64,000 nt of DNA. Origin: Rostratula benghalensis (Eukaryota > Chordata > Aves > Charadriiformes > Rostratulidae). The notes beneath the pieces were generated by a model. It was not told the DNA's origin. It searched no databases and was given only the letters and a program-made list of their open reading frames with translations. A program made the position numbers and the translations under genes. Position 1 is the stretch's first letter. Each line of letters begins with the position of its first letter. The stretch is from NCBI GenBank assembly GCA_013399305.1, contig VXAI01000013.1, positions 3,149,850 to 3,213,849 of the forward strand, given 5' to 3'. Positions 41,997-64,000 of this stretch are shown piece by piece.

Positions 41997-43850
41997 CTCT
42001 CCCTGCTGTTTTTCTTGACATTAAAATGGGGTGATTTATGGGTTTTGATGGTATGTCATTAAAAATAACTGAGCTCTTGTTACCCATTACTGTCACCTTT
42101 GATTAGTTTGAACATGGCTACAACCATTTGCTTCCTACATAATTTATCTCCTAGGAAAAAATTACAACTTTGAACGTAAAAGGAAATGTTCAGAGGAAGA
42201 TTCAGAGTTGCCAGAAGAGCACATTTTGCAAAGGCTATAAAACTTTCTTGCTACCTCCAGTAGCAGGGCTATGGCAAGAGCAGACCCTCTAGTCTCTGCC
42301 TACCACGGAGTTTTATGCATCCTTTGAAACATTTGGTGACGGCCACCCTCGTAGCCAGGAAACCAGATTAAACAAACGAGGGGACAAAATGCACACTAAA
42401 CTAATTATTGATGGATGCAGGCGGTTCCTGTGAAATCTCTTTACTTCAATCCTTGCCCTTCCAGCTGGAATAGAGCTGCAGAACAGGCCAGCAAGCTTAT
42501 TATAAGGCTTCAGAGAAAATGAAGCACTGAGCTACTTTTCTGTTAATTGGTAAACAAAAACAACAACAACAAAAAAAGTATGTTTAAGACACAACTAAGT
42601 GATTATTTTCATCATGTAGCGAGACAAATAATTCAAGGATTTACAACATTTTCACTTATTTTAGTCAGCATGAAATTGGGTGGTTGCAGGACCGTTGCAG
42701 GCCTCATCCAGCTTCGCAGGAAGCCAAAGCAATGATGGCCAGAGAATGCTTCAGGGGACTTGTGAGAAATTCACGTGGGCCTTTACTTCCAGAATAATTT
42801 GTCTTGCAGAAAGTTGAATACAAGTGGGTGTTTCCACTGAAAGCAAGTATTGGACAACTGGCCAACTTTACCAACAGCAGCCCACCACTTAGCCCACAAA
42901 TTAGGAGCACATTTTCTACATGGAATGCTTACTTCTATTTCTCAAAGAAAACAAACAATACTGTAATCAATTACCTCTCAAAAATCAGAGTTCTTGGACT
43001 TGATTTTTTTTTTAATCTGTTTATTATGAAAAAGATTTTCTTTTACATAGAAAAGATACAGAGGAGGGTAAATAAATGCAGTAGAGTTCATTACCTCACG
43101 TAATAGCTGTACAACTGAATCTTAATGTCAAAGGTTGCAGAAAACCCAAATAACATAAAAAGCCACCTCCAAAATAAAACTCTGACAGAGTGAGGATGAG
43201 ACACAAAATTGAACACAATTGAACAACCATAAATCATAAGTACGTAGAAAGACACAGCCAGTCAGTACTCAACAAGGGACTCTTGCCAAAGGATATTCCT
43301 CCTTCAGTATTATGCCTTCAATGGGGAAATCAGATAAATTTAATTCTTTAAGACATTTTCAGGTATCCAATGTATCCAACAATTTATTATTTAATTTTCC
43401 AGCTCTTCTGGAAAGCCTTTAAAATTTTGCTTCAGGTCTCATGAGATGGATATTTTGTTTTTCACGAACAAGTTTTTAAATAATCTTATTTTGTCCTGCC
43501 TTCCAATGGCAATTGTTAAGATTATTTTCCCAAGGATTACGCGAAGGAAAATCAAACAATGAGGATTTGTGAACTGAACTGAGCACTCTTGCGCTGCTGC
43601 CTGTGACAGCCTTTGCTGAAGCTTGCAGAAGACTGCAGAGATCTGCTGCAGGGCCTTTGGGGCACCTTCCTATCAACTCGGGCAGATTCAGCAGCACTCC
43701 ACCGACAGCATGGTCAGGAGCACCACTGTTGCCTGTGGTTAATTACTACAACACACCACTGGCAAGTAAAACGGGTATTGTGCAGATTATAAAAACATAC
43801 ATAGGGAAAATAATGAGAACAGACACTTGAACAGCAACAGAAGACAAAGA

Positions 43851-43856
43851 TTTATT
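43851..43856 (-). terminator. MAPK11: Candidate distal MAPK11 poly(A) signal
   Basis: AATAAA on the minus strand about 590 nt past the stop, followed in the sense direction by TG-rich sequence. It would give a 3' UTR of about 600 nt. Confidence 0.35.
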
Positions 43857-44118
43857 TTTTTAGTGACTTTCAACTGGTATTAAGATTGCTTGAGAGACAT
43901 CCAGTAAATCTGCAAGACCACCACAGATATAACTACATACGCATATTCTGTCTATCTCACTACCACGCCCTCTCTTTGTAAAGGCACTAACTATAAATAA
44001 TATGAAAACAGACAGATAAAATGCCAGAAAAAAAAAATGGATTGCTTGTATGGATTTCTATGTCTGCATACATTCATGCTTTAAATGTACAATTTAAAAA
44101 TTAAGTTTAAAAGTCACC

Positions 44119-44124
44119 TTTATT
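44119..44124 (-). terminator. MAPK11: Candidate proximal MAPK11 poly(A) signal
   Basis: AATAAA on the minus strand about 325 nt past the stop. It competes with a second candidate at 43851. Confidence 0.3.
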
Positions 44125-44447
44125 TTGGCAATACAACTGATAAAATGAAACATGCAGAACACACAGCTCGACAGAACTCAGTGCATAATTTCTTCAGAAT
44201 GAAGCAGTTCTTTATCACCCTTTGTGAGTGGGGAATACATTCATATTACAAGGCAAAAAAAAAACCAACAAAAAAACCCAACCCACCCCAAACGGACAAC
44301 ATCTGGCTTCTGCATAATGCATCTCTTTTCCACATCTTCTCCAACATCTTTGGATAGTAAAAATCTATGTCTGACCACAGGTTAAATTGAATGGTTCTAT
44401 TTTAACAGTCTTCACAGTGCAGCAAGGCAAGAGAGAGCTGCGGGCAT

Positions 44448-61814
<17,367 letters not shown>

Positions 61815-64000
61815 CTAGAAGACAAAAAGAAAAAGTCCACGATGAAGGCATGTTCTACTTCAAAGCTCTTAACTAGTTCACTGGAGAAACCCATACTCTC
61901 CTGGGGGCACTTGCTCCTTCCTTTATCCTCTTTTACCTTCTGCTCAGAGACTGCAACCGGAGGGGAAAGTCAGCAGTAACTGAGTATTCAGAGTCAGTTC
62001 TCCTGTTTTCCATCTAGCAAATTACTAACAATTATGATAACATTCAGGAGTCATCCCCTAGGTAGCCCTTCCTCACACAGTAGGGCAAGGAACTAGAGGA
62101 TTAGCTCCATTAGTGCAGCTCCAGCCTCCAGCTCCAAGTCAAGGCTCATAGGGAATATGGGAATTCCAACTCTGGGTCTTACTGAACAAACTGGAGCCTT
62201 TACTAATTAGAGGAATGCTGCCATTGGGTCTAGTAATAGTAATCACCTATGTGACCATTAGTCTGCTAGATGATAACACCACAAAACTGATATCAAATTA
62301 GGTTGTTGAGATAGCCAAAACCATACCAATTCCTTGGCAAATGCTGGTAGCGAGTGAACAGGTATGTGTTTTACACTCCAGCTCACAGATCCTGCTGACA
62401 CCCAGCATGTGCTTAACTTCATACAGCTGGAGATGCCCCACTGAAGAGGACACTAAATACACACATCGCCATTTACACAAGAAGGAGACCCACTGCTTTT
62501 TGTGCATCAGAAAGATATGCCAAGCACAACAAGCCACAAATAAATGCTGTCTGTTATGTAGCACAGGGATAAAAATGATCCCTGTATGTATTACTTCATG
62601 ACACTACATAGTACAATTGTAAAAAGTTTCAGTTTACTACCTTATCTGATGAAGAAAAAAAATCATTTAAAATATTACTCTTATTCATTAAGCTAAAATG
62701 GTGTTCAATTAAAATACCTTGACATTCTCTGTTTGAAGCATGGATAACACAACATTAGCAAGCTGATAACCTTCATGCATGTTTGTCTTACAGAACTTTT
62801 TCATCGAATCATAGAATCATTCAGGTTGGAAGAGATCCTTGGGATCATCGAGTCCAACCATCAGCCCTACTCTACAAATTCCCCCCCCTACACCAGATCT
62901 CCCAACACCACATCTAAACAACTCTTAAACACATTCAGGGATGGGGACTCAACCACCTCCCTGGGCAGCCTATTCCAGTGTCTGACCACCCTTTCTGTGA
63001 AAATTCTTTCCTAACGTTCAGCCTAAACCTACTCTGTTGTAGCTTGAAGCCATTCCCTCTCCTTCTATCGTTAATCACCTGTGAGAAGAGACCAGCACCA
63101 ACCTCTCTACAATGCCCTTTCAAGTAATTGTAGAGAGCAATGAGGTCTCCCCTCAGCCTCCTCTTCCTCAAACTAAACAGAGTTACAAACATGAAAATTA
63201 GATCACATGAAAAACGCATGGAGTTGGGTGACAACAGTCAACAGTCACACCAAACGCTGTTTGCTCCATATGAACAGTATTGTAGACACTCCTGCAAATT
63301 GTGGTTGGAGACACCTGCTGGAGACAAAAATACTTCGATCATGCCTGGAGTAGCTCCCAAACTAATGCATTGTGCCTATAATCAGCTGCAAAAAGGTGGA
63401 CTCCTTCACGTATTTGGTGCTGCGCTGAAGTCATGAAGGGCCAAGTGAAGAGCAAAGCCTCTTTACATGCAGGCAGCTGGAGGACAAGATGTGGTTTCTA
63501 ATGAGAAACAACAAAGGATGGAAGCAACAAATTAGCAGGAAGAACAGAGTGGCATCTGAAAGGTGGTTGTGATACAGTTGCCCCAGAATTCACCCAAAGG
63601 CCAATCAATGCAGGGCACAATCCAGCAATGGTTCTGTTTGTTAATAACAGTGTAAGAGGAAGTAGATTTAATCAACAAGTTTCTTACAGGCACCATGGAA
63701 AGAGTGAGTCACTCATGAGAAAAATGAAAAAGGTAAGTGGATTACTTAGCCAGTTTCTTGCAAGCAGCACAGAAGTGGATCTTCAGGGAAGTTTTAAAGG
63801 TGTACAGGGTTGTGGCTTTGCTGAACACCTCAGGAAGGGCACTCCCTGAGGAGGAGAAAGCAAGCATAGGAAGAAGATGACTGGTATCACTCTGAGCAGT
63901 AGGTGCAAGGGATACAACAGAGATATTTGTTCCCACAGCAGGGTAGGGACACAGCTATTCAGGATAGGAGGTTGCTGTGTTGCTCAAATATATGGAACAG
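61815..64000 (-). other. MAPK11: MAPK11 intron 1 (partial)
   Basis: At least 2.2 kb, running off the window. Contains one CR1 piece (62804-63182). No GC-rich island or exon 1 coding sequence is visible, so the promoter lies further right. Confidence 0.85.
62804..63182 (-). repeat. CR1 LINE 3' fragment
   Basis: Minus-oriented. It shares long exact blocks with the 19301-19780 copy (e.g. ATCATCGAGTCCAACCATCA) and keeps part of the ORF2 C-terminal frame ([20 protein letters not shown]). Confidence 0.93.

Larger units (their letters stand above)
35710..43850. other. Intergenic interval between MAPK12 and MAPK11
   Basis: About 8.1 kb. Holds the speculative plus-strand gene (36747-37295), a CR1 piece (40158-40337) and an A27 run (41966-41992). 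The remainder is AT-rich with short random open frames and nothing I can support. Confidence 0.7.
43851..44447 (-). other. MAPK11: Probable MAPK11 3' UTR
   Basis: Sequence between the TGA stop and the distal AATAAA candidate. It contains an A/C-rich tract at about 44254-44295. The extent is inferred from poly(A) signals only. Confidence 0.4.

Noticed and set aside
61815..64000. Search for MAPK11 exon 1 in the last 2.2 kb
   Set aside because: No FYRQELNKT-like or GSGAYGS-like coding sequence or GC-rich island is seen on the minus strand here.

Overview
The window is vertebrate nuclear DNA, most likely from a bird. It is AT-rich, with short exons separated by long introns. The recognisable dispersed repeats are CR1-type LINE pieces carrying the terminal ATTCTRTG-like octamers typical of avian genomes, and overall repeat density is low. 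The species cannot be named from the sequence.

Two paralogous p38 MAP kinase genes lie head-to-tail on the minus strand. MAPK12 (p38 gamma) is complete: 12 coding exons run from the ATG at 35,021 down to the stop at 4,567, giving 1,086 nt and 361 residues. MAPK11 (p38 beta) lies upstream of it. Exons 2-12 run from 61,814 down to the stop at 44,448, and exon 1 must lie beyond 64,000. Both genes share the same exon lengths and intron phases: 116 (MAPK12 only), 130, 59, 112, 30, 48, 115, 72, 80, 79 and 174 nt, then a terminal exon of 71 or 74 nt. In both, intron 8 has a U12-type (minor spliceosome) donor.

Layout: 1-4,566 is MAPK12 3' UTR and downstream flank, with a CR1 piece and a small promoter-like motif cluster near 2.2 kb. 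4,567-35,021 is MAPK12; its intron 2 is 9.8 kb. Exon 1 sits in a GC-rich CpG-island-like promoter cut by a run of N (35,084-35,589). 35,590-44,447 is the intergenic interval, holding CR1 pieces, the MAPK11 3' UTR and a speculative compact three-exon plus-strand gene at 36,747-37,295. 44,448-61,814 is MAPK11 exons 12-2. 61,815-64,000 is its intron 1.

Both kinases would act in the MKK3/MKK6-p38 stress pathway, and both keep the TGY activation loop. They differ at the gatekeeper (Met in MAPK12, Thr in MAPK11) and at the C-terminus: MAPK12 ends in a PDZ-binding-type KETAV, MAPK11 in SLEIEQ. No operon, CRISPR, phage or other prokaryotic system is present, and I saw no tRNA or rRNA gene. The items most worth checking are the small plus-strand gene model, the paired U12 introns, a perfect 17-bp hairpin in MAPK12 intron 3 and the T22 tract at the MAPK12 exon 4 acceptor.
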